Below the pieces are notes generated by a model that was not told the DNA's origin, did not search any database, and saw only the letters and a list, made by a program, of their open reading frames with translations. From JAJPKR01 sp050746125 (GTDB lineage Bacteria > Acidobacteriota > Terriglobia > Terriglobales > SCQP01), in contig JBOGKX010000052.1 in assembly GCA_050746125.1 (NCBI GenBank), forward strand, positions 13,923-77,922: a stretch of 64,000 nucleotides of DNA. The letters are read 5' to 3'. How positions within the stretch are numbered: position 1 is the first letter of the stretch; each line of letters starts with the position of its first letter. Position numbers and translations under genes: made by a program. Shown in pieces: positions 43,042 through 51,190 of this stretch.

Positions 43042-43417
43042 GGCGGTGGCGGGCGTGAGCCCGGCGTGCGGCCCGATTTATTCCTGCCGCCGCAAGCCGC
43101 CACACAGCGTTTTTCTGCGCATCGGAAGAGATTTTGGGAACGCGAAAAATGCGTTTGCCGAATTTCCAGGCGTGATCGCATTGGGCATAAATCGCGGCTG
43201 CGGGTGATTTTTGTTGTTCGCTTTTGCTTCTCTGCCAATCAATCAATGTGAACTGGCCAGTGGGCGTCCGCCAAGGTCAGTTCCCTGGCGCGAGAGAGCG
43301 CCCGAAAAAGCCAACAGGAACCAATGGGCCACTCCGACGCAGTTAACACCCGCAGCTATGGGCATGGGCAGGAAGACGCGAAGAGCCGCGCAATGGACGG
43401 GGCGGCCGGGTTGCTGC
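43042..43417. other. intergenic stretch without recognised genes
   Basis: These 376 bases contain no convincing ORF on either strand and no recognised RNA gene. The middle is less GC-rich than its surroundings, with T-rich runs such as tgatttttgttgttcg. It lies between two small orphan genes upstream of tRNA-Lys. I see no inverted repeats of transposon type. Confidence 0.4.
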
Positions 43418-43660
43418 TTACTTAGGTGCCCAGCCGTCTCTTTGTGCTTGATTGATTCTGTCCTTGATAAACGATTCTGCTGCTTTTCGATCTGGAAAGG
43501 CGAATTTTTTCACCCGAGTTTTCCGCGATTTTAACGGGTCTCGGCTCAGCACATCGCCCTCAATTTCCTGAACCAAAAACCCTTGGTCCAACTCTGTCAT
43601 CGTGATCTCCTGAAAGCTAGCCCCTTTGTGGAGGGCATACGCTTCGACTTCGCCGACCAT
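43418..43660 (-). CDS. hypothetical small protein
   Basis: The 80-residue protein is preceded by a strong ribosome binding site (ggaggagg, six bases before the ATG at 43660). It has a mixed charged pattern with VKKFAFPDRKAAESFIKDRI near the C-terminus and no membrane segment. No family is recognised. It lies about 110 bases beyond the tRNA-Lys 3' end on the same strand. Its base composition is less GC-rich than that of nearby genes, which may indicate transfer. Confidence 0.6.
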   Translation of the reverse strand: MVGEVEAYALHKGASFQEITMTELDQGFLVQEIEGDVLSRDPLKSRKTRVKKFAFPDRKAAESFIKDRINQAQRDGWAPK

Positions 43661-43769
43661 GTTTCCTCCTCCAAGGGCTGATATACGTTAACGGAACAAA
43701 AGAGAACAGCGCCGGTTCTGACGCGATTGACCAATCCGTTAAATATCTTTGCATTGTGGACGCTTCGGT

Positions 43770-43844
43770 TGGTGAGGCGGCTGGGACTCGAACCCAGAAC
43801 CCTTGCCTTAAAAGGGCAATGCTCTACCATTGAGCTACCGCCTC
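43770..43844 (-). tRNA. tRNA-Lys (anticodon TTT)
   Basis: On the minus strand the gene begins GAGGCGG and ends CCGCCTCACCA, so the acceptor stem pairs perfectly and the CCA is encoded. The D-arm segment TAGCTCAATGGTAGAGC and the T-arm GGTTCGA are present. The anticodon loop CTTTTAA, flanked by a five-base stem ttgcc/ggcaa, gives anticodon TTT for lysine. Confidence 0.95.
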
Positions 43845-43975
43845 GGAACATCAGCGCGCAGGCCATTGGCCTGCCGGCGCCGGCAACTGCGCTGCCATCG
43901 AAGATCCGCCCTCGATATTTTCAGCCTACTACGACGTCGCGGCAAGCGGCAGGCCCACGGCCGGTTCGGGAGCGC

Positions 43976-45253
43976 CTAGGATTGCAGGCGGCGCTGCGGA
44001 GATACCCACAGCAGCGGCTGGCGGATGGGGAAATTGCGCAAGACCTCTTCCACGGTCGGATCGGGATTGAGACGCCGCCAGAGCGCCAGCCAACGAGATT
44101 GGCCGTACGCCAGACCGGCAAACAGCAAACTGGGCTGGCGCACCGGCCAATCGTCGAAATACATGACGTCGGGCGGATACGGCCAGGACCGTTTGTTTTC
44201 GATGTACGGCACCATGAACTCCATGCCGCGCCGCATGCCGCGCCCGTCTGGTAGCTGGAAGGCCCATAGGCCGGCGGACGCCGGCGCCGCGGCGACGCCG
44301 AACCCGTTCATGGAAAGAATCTGACAGGCGGCGGCCATCATGTCGAGATTGAAGAGCGAATAGCCGTAGGGCTTGGTGCGACGCAGTTCCAGGGGAAAAC
44401 TCCCATTCGGCGCCATCTGATTGGGCACCAAGACGGTCTGGAAGCGATGTCCGCAGTACTTGAGCCAATCGCCGCGGCCGAGATAAGCGGCGAAGGCGGC
44501 CACCTGCACGACCCAGCACGTGCCGTGGTTGTTTTTTGCCTCGCGCTCCGCAATCCCATGCCCGCTGGTCGTCAGCCAAGTCGTGTAGTCGGTGAACCAG
44601 GCGCGCACGGCTCGATCCTCGCTCGCGGACAAAGCATGGCCCTCGCTCAGCAACTGCGCACTGCGCGCCACCTCGACCAGATGAATGGTGTCGATTATGC
44701 CGATGCTCCGGCCGTTGGCGATGCCATGAATCGCCTGCGCGTACTGCAAATTGGGGTTCATGCGCGTCGCCGGATCCACAAACCACGCGTGCAAGTGCCG
44801 CGCTACATGGCGCGCAAAACGCGCCTCGCCGGTAAGGCGCCAGGCTGCCGCCAGGGAGGCGGCTTGCACGCTGAACGCAATCAGCGCCCGGCGATGGGCC
44901 GTAAAATTGGCGGGGTTGGATTGCCCGTCGCGCCGGATGTAAGGGCCGTTCGGATCTCGCGGATTGGGCCACCAGTAGTCGCCTTCGGAGAAATAGTCGT
45001 TGCGGCCGCCTTCACCATCTTTCGCTCGCGGCGCGGGAAAGGCGGTAATCGTTACCGGCGCAAGCCGCAGGTAATGTTCCGCGGCAGCTAGCACACGGGG
45101 ACGCTCGATCGCGCCAAGTTCCAACTCCTCGGCGGCACTTGCCGACGTAGAGGCCAGCGCTAGCGTCGGCTCGCCCCCGAGGCTTGCCAGCAGGGTTGCA
45201 GCGCCGCCAAGGCGGCAAAACTGGCGACGTGAGGCAAACAACACGAAAGGCAT
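43976..45253 (-). CDS. alginate lyase family protein, TAT-exported
   Basis: The 425-residue protein starts with a TAT-like signal (FASRRQFCRLGGAATLLASL). It has the alpha/alpha-barrel features of the alginate-lyase family (PF05426): SEGDYWWPNPRDPNGPYI near residues 90-107 and EREAKNNHGTCWVVQV, whose Asn and His match the catalytic site. A late PYGYSLFNLD provides the candidate tyrosine. Such enzymes break acidic polysaccharides by beta-elimination. The real substrate is unknown. It diverges from mobA. Confidence 0.85.
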   Translation of the reverse strand: MPFVLFASRRQFCRLGGAATLLASLGGEPTLALASTSASAAEELELGAIERPRVLAAAEHYLRLAPVTITAFPAPRAKDGEGGRNDYFSEGDYWWPNPRDPNGPYIRRDGQSNPANFTAHRRALIAFSVQAASLAAAWRLTGEARFARHVARHLHAWFVDPATRMNPNLQYAQAIHGIANGRSIGIIDTIHLVEVARSAQLLSEGHALSASEDRAVRAWFTDYTTWLTTSGHGIAEREAKNNHGTCWVVQVAAFAAYLGRGDWLKYCGHRFQTVLVPNQMAPNGSFPLELRRTKPYGYSLFNLDMMAAACQILSMNGFGVAAAPASAGLWAFQLPDGRGMRRGMEFMVPYIENKRSWPYPPDVMYFDDWPVRQPSLLFAGLAYGQSRWLALWRRLNPDPTVEEVLRNFPIRQPLLWVSPQRRLQS

Positions 45254-45325
45254 AATAGCGCGGCCAGATGCGGCCAGCCACGATCAAGCGGAAGTCGGGC
45301 GCGAGGCCGATGGGATAATCGGCGC

Positions 45326-45913
45326 GTGGCCTTATGCGTCACGATCTTGGCGGGCGGGGCCAGCCGGCGAATGGGCCGGGACAAGGCATTATTGCCATGG
45401 CGCGGCGGCACGATGGTCGAGGCCGTGTTGGCCGTTGCCCGCCAAGCCGGCGCGGAGGAAATCACTATTTCGGGTTCGCCCGAGCGGTACGGCTTTTTGG
45501 GTTTCAGTTGCATTCCTGACCGCTGGCCGGGTTGCGGGCCGCTTGGCGGGATCGCTAGCGTGCTGGCCGCCTCGGCGGCGCCGCGCCAGCTCATGCTGGG
45601 GTGTGACATGCCGCTCGTGCCGCCGGGACTATTGCGTTGGTTGTGGAACTTGGCGGGGCCGGAGGGAGGATGGGTGGTGCCGGCCCTGGAGCCTGGGCGG
45701 TTCGAGCCGCTGTGCGCCATCTATGATCGAGCGCTGCTGCCGGCGGTCGAGGCGGCGCTGGCGGCGGGCGAGTTCAAGATCGACCGCGCCTTAGCCGGCG
45801 CTCCGCGCCGCACGGTAGGCGCAGCCGAACTGGCCGCCGCCGGCTTCAGCGCCGCGGCCTTTCGCAACCTCAACCAGCCCGACGAGTACGATGCGGCCCG
45901 GCGGTCAGGATGA
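45326..45913 (+). CDS. mobA: molybdenum cofactor guanylyltransferase
   Basis: The 195-residue protein opens with ILAGGASRRMGRDKALLP, the GTP-binding signature of MobA, and has GPLGGIASVL and MLGCDMPLVPP for metal and substrate binding. MobA joins GMP to molybdopterin to form the bis-MGD precursor used by DMSO-reductase-family enzymes. It starts with GTG at 45326, since no ATG fits before the motif. It is distinct from the MocA-like protein at 219-887, so the genome encodes at least two nucleotidyltransferases of this type. The 3' end overlaps the convergent neighbour by nine bases. Confidence 0.88.
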   Translation: MALCVTILAGGASRRMGRDKALLPWRGGTMVEAVLAVARQAGAEEITISGSPERYGFLGFSCIPDRWPGCGPLGGIASVLAASAAPRQLMLGCDMPLVPPGLLRWLWNLAGPEGGWVVPALEPGRFEPLCAIYDRALLPAVEAALAAGEFKIDRALAGAPRRTVGAAELAAAGFSAAAFRNLNQPDEYDAARRSG

Positions 45914-46531
45914 GCCGAGATGGATATCGCCGACGCCGGAATGGGCCGTGATCCGATAGGTTCCGCTTCCGCTGTAGTCCAGTGACTTGCCGACGAAGCC
46001 GCTCCCGTGTCCGAACGGCCCGCCCTCAATGTCGCCGACGCCGGTCGAGGCTTCGACGGTGCGGATGTCGGAGGCGTTCGCAATCGCGACTTTAATGTCG
46101 CCGACGCCCGTTTCCAGCCGCTGATCGCCGGCAATCTGGCCCACGCGAATGTCGCCGACTCCGAGGCTCACGCGCAGGGTTTCCCGCGCCGGAATGTCCA
46201 GCTCCACGTCGATCGAGCTGTTGTGGCCGTGGTTGTCGTCCGTGAAGTTGATCTCGGCTTGTTGTCCATGCACCTCGAATCGCAGGTGGATATTGGCGAG
46301 GGCGGCATCCTCCGAGCCGAACCAACTAGTCTTCGGCTTGACCCGGTAGTGCAGCTCGATGCGGCTCGATTGCGTGCTAGTAACGTGGACATCGCCTACC
46401 GGGACCGACACTTCGATCGAGCCGCCGCTGGCGAACGCGCGGCTATCGGCTCCGGTGCGCGGGATCGCCGCCGCGCTAACCGCCAGTCCCAGGACCGCGG
46501 CGAGGAGAGCCAAGGCAGACTTTGTGATCAT
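45905..46531 (-). CDS. exported protein with GVGDI-type beta repeats (DUF4097-like)
   Basis: The 208-residue protein has a signal peptide (SALALLAAVLGLAVSAAA). The mature part is a beta-helix-like series of repeats of the form VGDI or VGDV: SVPVGDVHV, SLGVGDIRV, ETGVGDIKV, STGVGDIEG and HSGVGDIHL. This is the pattern of DUF4097/adhesin-like proteins found beside anti-sigma or stress genes, though none is adjacent. The ATG at 46531 was chosen because the ribosome binding site ggaggt is 10 bases upstream. Function is unknown. Confidence 0.7.
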   Translation of the reverse strand: MITKSALALLAAVLGLAVSAAAIPRTGADSRAFASGGSIEVSVPVGDVHVTSTQSSRIELHYRVKPKTSWFGSEDAALANIHLRFEVHGQQAEINFTDDNHGHNSSIDVELDIPARETLRVSLGVGDIRVGQIAGDQRLETGVGDIKVAIANASDIRTVEASTGVGDIEGGPFGHGSGFVGKSLDYSGSGTYRITAHSGVGDIHLGSS

Positions 46532-46605
46532 GGTGGCCATCACCTCCAGCAAGATTTTACGCACGGTGGGCGGAGGAAGTTCCGCCCGGTCCTCTAAACT
46601 GGTGT

Positions 46606-47550
46606 TTGGGCAGTTTTCCCTCCACCACCGCGCCGGCGCCCTATTACCCGCTCATCGTCCAGCCCCCGCCTTACAGGCCGCGGCGGTGGACGCCGCTCTT
46701 GTTGCTGGGGCTGACCGTGATCAGCACCATGGTCATCGGCGCCCGCCTGGAGTTCAACTTCCGCCAAGGACTGCCCGCCTACCGGACCAATACCGACGTC
46801 TTCCCCTTCGTCTGGATCTGGCATCATCCACGCCTGCTGGCGTTGGGCATTCCCTTCAGCGCCGCGCTGCTCGGCATTTTGCTGGCGCATGAATTGGGCC
46901 ATTACCTGGCCTGCCGCCATTACCGGCTGGAAGCTACCTGGCCGCATTTCCTGCCCGCGCCGACCCTGATCGGCACCTTGGGCGCCTTCATCATGATCCG
47001 CTCGCCGTTTCGCAACCGGCGCCAGCTCTTCGACGTGGGCGTGGCTGGACCGCTCGCCGGCTTCGTGGTGGCCATTCCGATTTTGTTGCTGGGATTGGCG
47101 CGCTCGCCGGTGCATATCGGCCATGCGGATGCAGCGCTGGAGTTTGGCTGGCCGCCGCTGATGGCGGCGCTGTCGCACCTGCTGCGGCCCGGCATAGCGC
47201 CCGCCGCCTTGGCGCTGAGCCCGCTGGCGCGCGCCGCCTGGGTGGGGCTGCTGGCCACGATGTTGAACCTGATCCCGAGCGGGCAGCTCGACGGCGGGCA
47301 TATCCTCTACACGTTTTTCCCCGGCCTGCACAGCCGGGTTTCCTGGTCCATGGCGGCGCTAATGCTCTATATGGGCTGGCGCTATTGGAGCGGCTGGTAC
47401 GTGTGGGCGGTGCTGCTCGTGGCCATGCGCGCCCGACATCCTTTCGTGCCGCGCGGCGAACCGGTGGGCGCGGTTCGAATAGCACTGGCCCTGGCAGCTC
47501 TGGCGATCTTGGCCGGCACGTTTATCGCCACGCCATTGGTTTTCTATTAG
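46606..47550 (+). CDS. site-2 protease family membrane metalloprotease (M50)
   Basis: The 314-residue protein has several membrane helices with the zinc motif HELGH at residues 95-99 inside LLAHELGHYLACRHY, and the second ligand motif NLIPSGQLDGGH. These define the M50 intramembrane proteases that cleave membrane-bound substrates, often anti-sigma factors. The N-terminus is proline- and tyrosine-rich. The start is TTG at 46606 with no strong ribosome binding site and is uncertain. It ends 10 bases before nrdR. Confidence 0.85.
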   Translation: MGSFPSTTAPAPYYPLIVQPPPYRPRRWTPLLLLGLTVISTMVIGARLEFNFRQGLPAYRTNTDVFPFVWIWHHPRLLALGIPFSAALLGILLAHELGHYLACRHYRLEATWPHFLPAPTLIGTLGAFIMIRSPFRNRRQLFDVGVAGPLAGFVVAIPILLLGLARSPVHIGHADAALEFGWPPLMAALSHLLRPGIAPAALALSPLARAAWVGLLATMLNLIPSGQLDGGHILYTFFPGLHSRVSWSMAALMLYMGWRYWSGWYVWAVLLVAMRARHPFVPRGEPVGAVRIALALAALAILAGTFIATPLVFY

Positions 47551-47560
47551 CCTAGTACCC

Positions 47561-48016
47561 ATGAAATGTCCCTTTTGCGGCCACCCCGAGGATAAGGTGG
47601 TGGATTCACGCGAGAGCAAGGAAGGCGAGGCCATACGCCGGCGGCGCGAGTGCCTGGCCTGCGCGAAGCGCTTCACCACCTACGAGCGCATCGACGAGAT
47701 CCCGTATATGGTGGTCAAGAAGGACGGCCGCCGAGAGAAGTTCGACCGGCAGAAGGTGCTCAATGGGCTGTTGCACGCCTCCGAGAAGCGGCCCATCCCC
47801 ATGGGCCGGCTCGAAGCCATTGTCAACGAGGCGGAAAGCTTGGTCGTGGAGTCGCCGGACCGCGAGGCGCAGACCAGCCAGATCGGGGAACTGATCATGC
47901 GGCGGTTGCAACAACTCGACAAGGTCGCCTTCGTGCGCTTCGCCTCGGTCTATCGGGACTTCAAAGACCCGCGCGAGTTCATGGAGGAGCTGAAAAAGGC
48001 CGGCGTGCGGGATTAG
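47561..48016 (+). CDS. nrdR: transcriptional repressor NrdR
   Basis: The 151-residue protein has a zinc ribbon (Cys3, Cys6, Cys31, Cys34) followed by an ATP-cone domain (VVKKDGRREKFDRQKVLNGL). This is the full NrdR layout and length. NrdR senses ATP/dATP and represses ribonucleotide reductase genes by binding NrdR boxes. The target genes are not in this window. It lies 10 bases after the M50 protease and may be co-transcribed with it. Confidence 0.95.
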   Translation: MKCPFCGHPEDKVVDSRESKEGEAIRRRRECLACAKRFTTYERIDEIPYMVVKKDGRREKFDRQKVLNGLLHASEKRPIPMGRLEAIVNEAESLVVESPDREAQTSQIGELIMRRLQQLDKVAFVRFASVYRDFKDPREFMEELKKAGVRD

Positions 48017-48288
48017 GGGCGGGGCGGCGCCTATTGACAGTTTTGGTCCAAGGACGACGCGGAACGACGGCGCGGGGCGGCGACAACCTGTGCCAGGGGA
48101 CAGGCCCAGCCCCCTGCGCAAATTTGATAAATTACAGAAAAGACGGGCTCTGGCGTTCGGCCAACGAAGTCGGGGGCGCGCGGCGCCGATCGGCGTCTCG
48201 ATTGCAGGGTAAGAGGCGAAACCCGAGTTCGGATCACGGGGCGCGGGCTCCGATTTAGGCCGACGAGGGAACCAAGGAGACTGCCAAG

Positions 48289-48798
48289 ATGATGAATCGC
48301 AAGAAGCGCTCGGAAGGTTTTTCGTTGATCGAACTGCTGATTGTGGTGACGATCATCCTGATCCTCGCCGCCATCGCCATTCCCAAGCTGCTGACCGTGA
48401 AGCAGCAAGCCAACTCCACCGCCGCCGTGGCCAACATGAAGTCGATGCAGAACGCTCTGACGGCGTTCGCCGCGCAGTACACCTCGGTGGGCTATCCGGC
48501 GACGCTAGCCGCGCTCGCCGGCCCAGCGGGTGCCGTGCCGTCGGCTACCGGCGCGGAGCTCGTCGATCTTTCGTTGGTTACCAACCCGAAGCAGGGCTAC
48601 AACTTTAACTATCTGAACGACGGTACTACGCCATCCGCGCTATATGGATTGACTGCGGACCCGGCTTCAGCCGGTACTGGCACACGCTCCTTCTGTACGG
48701 ACCAGAACGACGTGATCTATTACCAGGACGGGACGCCGTACGGTGCGCCGACCGTGAGCGCGAGCAACGTGTGCGCTGGGAAGGTCATCGGGCAATAA
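48289..48798 (+). CDS. type IV pilin-like protein
   Basis: The 169-residue protein has a class III signal: a basic leader with cleavage expected at EG/FSLIE, then the hydrophobic helix beginning FSLIELLIVVTIILILAA with the conserved Glu5. Two C-terminal cysteines (FCTDQ and NVCAG) fit a disulfide loop. It would be a pilus or pseudopilus subunit in the inner membrane. The start has aaggag nine bases upstream. A second pilin with the same helix lies 1.4 kb downstream. A clear terminator follows. Confidence 0.88.
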   Translation: MMNRKKRSEGFSLIELLIVVTIILILAAIAIPKLLTVKQQANSTAAVANMKSMQNALTAFAAQYTSVGYPATLAALAGPAGAVPSATGAELVDLSLVTNPKQGYNFNYLNDGTTPSALYGLTADPASAGTGTRSFCTDQNDVIYYQDGTPYGAPTVSASNVCAGKVIGQ

Positions 48799-48820
48799 CG
48801 AGTTAGGTCACTTCGTCTTG

Positions 48821-48853
48821 CGGCGGCGGGCGACCGGGCCCGCCGCCGTTTTT
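48821..48853 (+). terminator. rho-independent terminator of first pilin gene
   Basis: A ten-base perfect stem (cggcggcggg/cccgccgccg) with an eight-base loop is followed by five Ts. It lies 23 bases after the pilin stop and separates it from the convergent toxin gene. Confidence 0.88.
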
Positions 48854-48855
48854 CT

Positions 48856-49281
48856 TTATGCGCGCACCGTAAAGCCGCATTCGCGACCGTGCGCGGCGGC
48901 GAAGTCAATCATGCGTGCGTCATAGGTAACGAGTGGACACCCGAGTTCGATGGCAGTCGCGATCAGCAAGCGATCGGCCGGATCGCGCGATTCGAAGCCG
49001 GAAATTGCGTGGGCGCGTGCGGCGGCGTTGGGCGTCAGCGGTGCCGCGGCGACCCCCGCTCGACCCAGAAAGCGCTCGACCCAGGCACTGGGGGCAACGT
49101 CAAGATCGAGGCGACCGCCATGCACCAGCGATGCGATCTCCCACGCCGAAATCGCGCTGAGAAGGATTGTGCCGCCCTCTTTCCGGCAACTTTCGATCAG
49201 GATTCGAGTTGGGTTGCGGAGGCGCACATCGCCGCGGTCGAGCCAGATGGCAATGTGAGTGTCAAGCAGCAGCTTGTCCAC
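48856..49281 (-). CDS. VapC-type PIN-domain toxin
   Basis: The 141-residue protein has the PIN residues: Asp7 in LLLDTHIAIWL, the Glu in AWEIASL and the Asp pair in SRDPADRLLIATA, followed by LVTYDARM. These residues hold the metal of a small RNA endonuclease. It is the toxin half of a type II module. Its start shares one base with the antitoxin stop. Targets are unknown. Confidence 0.88.
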   Translation of the reverse strand: MDKLLLDTHIAIWLDRGDVRLRNPTRILIESCRKEGGTILLSAISAWEIASLVHGGRLDLDVAPSAWVERFLGRAGVAAAPLTPNAAARAHAISGFESRDPADRLLIATAIELGCPLVTYDARMIDFAAAHGRECGFTVRA

Positions 49282-49535
49282 TAGCGGTCGATCTCACGGC
49301 CGGTCTCGGCATCGGGAACGACGTCCAGGGCGGACGCGAACGGGTCAACCCCTGGCCGATATCCCGCCGAGTCCGGGTGCGCCCCGAAAAGCGAGCCGGT
49401 ACGCGCCTGGCGGTCCAGCAAGCAGCGCACCGCCTGAGCTACCGCTTCGGTCTTATTTCCGCCGGTGAGCTTGGCAGCCGCCTCTTCGATCAGCGCCACG
49501 ACGTCTGGCCGGTTTATGGTGATAACGCTGGCCAT
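49281..49535 (-). CDS. VapB-type antitoxin
   Basis: The 84-residue protein begins ASVITINRPDVVALIEEAAA, then KLTGGNKTEAVAQAVRCLLD, a ribbon-helix-helix pattern of the Rv0623/PSK_trans_fac antitoxin family. The C-terminal half would bind and block the toxin. A perfect palindrome lies 12 bases upstream of its start and probably is its operator. It is coupled to vapC by a one-base overlap. Confidence 0.85.
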   Translation of the reverse strand: MASVITINRPDVVALIEEAAAKLTGGNKTEAVAQAVRCLLDRQARTGSLFGAHPDSAGYRPGVDPFASALDVVPDAETGREIDR

Positions 49536-49546
49536 GCCGCTATCCT

Positions 49547-49566
49547 ATCATTATCGCCATAATGAT
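49547..49566 (-). promoter_or_regulatory. VapBC operator palindrome
   Basis: The sequence atcattat-cgcc-ataatgat is a perfect eight-base inverted repeat with a four-base centre, placed 12 bases upstream of the antitoxin start. Type II modules of this kind are usually repressed by the antitoxin-toxin complex bound to such a site. Confidence 0.7.
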
Positions 49567-49683
49567 TGTTCGCCACGCCGCGTCAGCCACGCCGCGAATT
49601 GGCGCGCCCAGCGCCGGTGGCGAGAACTAAGTGCTTTATTATCAGAGCGAAAATTCGGCAGGCGGCGTGCTCCATAAGGGGCG

Positions 49684-50181
49684 ATGCAGCGCGTCTCCCA
49701 ATCCCGGCGCGGCACGGCCGGCTTCAGTCTGATCGAATTGCTGATCGTCGTCACCATCATTTTGATCCTGGCGGCGATTGCCATTCCGAAGCTGATCGCG
49801 GTGAAGATGGTGGCGAATGAAGCGGCCACGGTGTCGAACATGCGCACCGTTGACAGCGCCGAAACCGCCTATGCCTCGCAATATCCCGCCATCGGCTTCA
49901 GCGCTTCGCTAGCAGTTCTCGGCGGGGCCGGTGTGACGCCGACTAGCGCCGCCGCCTTGCTGCTCGATTCGACGCTGGCGCGAGCGGTTCCCAAAAAGAG
50001 CGGCTACAAGCTAACTTACGCGCCAGCCGGCGGCGTACCGTGCGGCGACTATGCCCTCAATGCCGACGCCACGGCGCAGGACACCACGGGCGTGCGCCAT
50101 TTCTTCACCGATGCCACGGGCGTAATTCGCTACAACGTGGGTGGTCCGGCCACAGCCAACAGCACTTCGCTAGGCCAATAG
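49684..50181 (+). CDS. type IV pilin-like protein (second copy)
   Basis: The 165-residue protein has the same helix as the first pilin after AG/FSLIE. The leader and first helix are near-identical over about 25 residues, while the rest diverges. It has a short basic leader (SQSRRGTAG), one cysteine in VPCGDYAL and the shared C-terminal ending in GQ. It would be exported by the pilus machinery and cut by prepilin peptidase. It probably arose by duplication of the first gene, and the VapBC module lies between the two copies. Confidence 0.87.
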   Translation: MQRVSQSRRGTAGFSLIELLIVVTIILILAAIAIPKLIAVKMVANEAATVSNMRTVDSAETAYASQYPAIGFSASLAVLGGAGVTPTSAAALLLDSTLARAVPKKSGYKLTYAPAGGVPCGDYALNADATAQDTTGVRHFFTDATGVIRYNVGGPATANSTSLGQ

Positions 50182-50188
50182 CGCGCAG

Positions 50189-50224
50189 CCAGGTGGATGG
50201 TGCCGAGCGCGGCACCTGACCTGG
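50189..50224 (+). repeat. imperfect inverted repeat after second pilin gene
   Basis: An outer stem ccaggt/acctgg encloses an inner perfect stem ggtgcc/ggcacc with a six-base loop. No T-run follows. It may act as a weak transcription stop or RNA-stabilising hairpin between the pilin and the exporter genes. Confidence 0.5.
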
Positions 50225-50273
50225 CGGCCGGAGCAAACCACCACGGCCTCCGCCTATACTGATCGCAAGTGCG

Positions 50274-51188
50274 ATGGTTGCCGTCGAGTGCATTGATCTC
50301 AGCAAAGATTTTCCCCTCGGCTTCTGGCGCAAGCGGCCGGTTCGCGCGCTCGCGGCGCTAAACCTCTCGATCGCGGAGGGCGAGATTTTCGGCTTGCTCG
50401 GCCACAACGGTGCGGGCAAGACCACCACCATCAAACTGCTTCTGCGGCTCATCTTTCCTTCGCGGGGCACGGCACGCATTTTGGGTCTGCCGCTCGGCGC
50501 GCCCGGGCTGGCCGCGCAGATCGGTTACCTGCCGGAAAACCCCTACTTCTACGATTACTTGCGCTGCCGCGAACTGGTCGAGTACTACGCCGAACTGGCG
50601 GGGGTGCCCGCAGGCGAGCGCGGGGCGCGGGCGCGCGCGGCGCTCGAGCGGGTGGGCATGGGCGAGGCGATGGAGCGGCCGCTGCGCAAGTGCTCGAAGG
50701 GCATGGTGCAACGGGTGGGCCTGGCGCAAGCCATCGTCCACCGGCCGAAGCTGGCCATTCTCGACGAGCCCATGAGCGGGCTCGATCCCGCCGGCCGAGC
50801 CGAGGTGCGAGACCTGATTTTGGAGCTGCGCGGGCAGGGGACGACCGTGTTGTTCTCGACGCACATCTTGAGCGATGCCGAGCAGCTTTGCGATCGCGTC
50901 GCGGTGCTCAAGCGCGGACGGCTCGCGGCCGCCGGCACTCTGGACGAGCTCGGCGGCAATGACGGGACACAAGCCGAGATTGTTTATCGCGAGCGAGCCG
51001 GCAGCGGCCTGGGACTGATCCGGCGCGAGGTTATTGCGGCCGCCGATTTGTGGCCGAGACTCGAGGCGCTACGGGCGCGGCAGGCGCAGATCATTGCCGT
51101 GAACTCCGCGCGCCGCGGTTTGGAAGAACTGTTTCGGCCGGAAGCCGGTGAGCGCGCCGCCAGCCGGAGCGCGGGGCAGGGGAGTTGA
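50274..51188 (+). CDS. ABC exporter ATPase (ABC-2 type)
   Basis: The 304-residue protein has Walker A GHNGAGKT, signature CSKGMVQRVG and Walker B LAILDEPMSGLD, then HIL as switch region. The signature CSKGM is typical of ABC-2 exporter ATPases. The C-terminal extension (about 220-304) is longer than the core domain and may regulate it. It is coupled with the permease that begins just after its stop, so the two form one exporter. The substrate is unknown. Confidence 0.88.
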   Translation: MVAVECIDLSKDFPLGFWRKRPVRALAALNLSIAEGEIFGLLGHNGAGKTTTIKLLLRLIFPSRGTARILGLPLGAPGLAAQIGYLPENPYFYDYLRCRELVEYYAELAGVPAGERGARARAALERVGMGEAMERPLRKCSKGMVQRVGLAQAIVHRPKLAILDEPMSGLDPAGRAEVRDLILELRGQGTTVLFSTHILSDAEQLCDRVAVLKRGRLAAAGTLDELGGNDGTQAEIVYRERAGSGLGLIRREVIAAADLWPRLEALRARQAQIIAVNSARRGLEELFRPEAGERAASRSAGQGS

Positions 51189-51190
51189 GG

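Noticed and set aside
48017..48288. possible cyclic-di-GMP (GEMM) riboswitch before the first pilin
   Set aside because: Such switches often precede pilin genes, but the conserved GEMM blocks are not present here.
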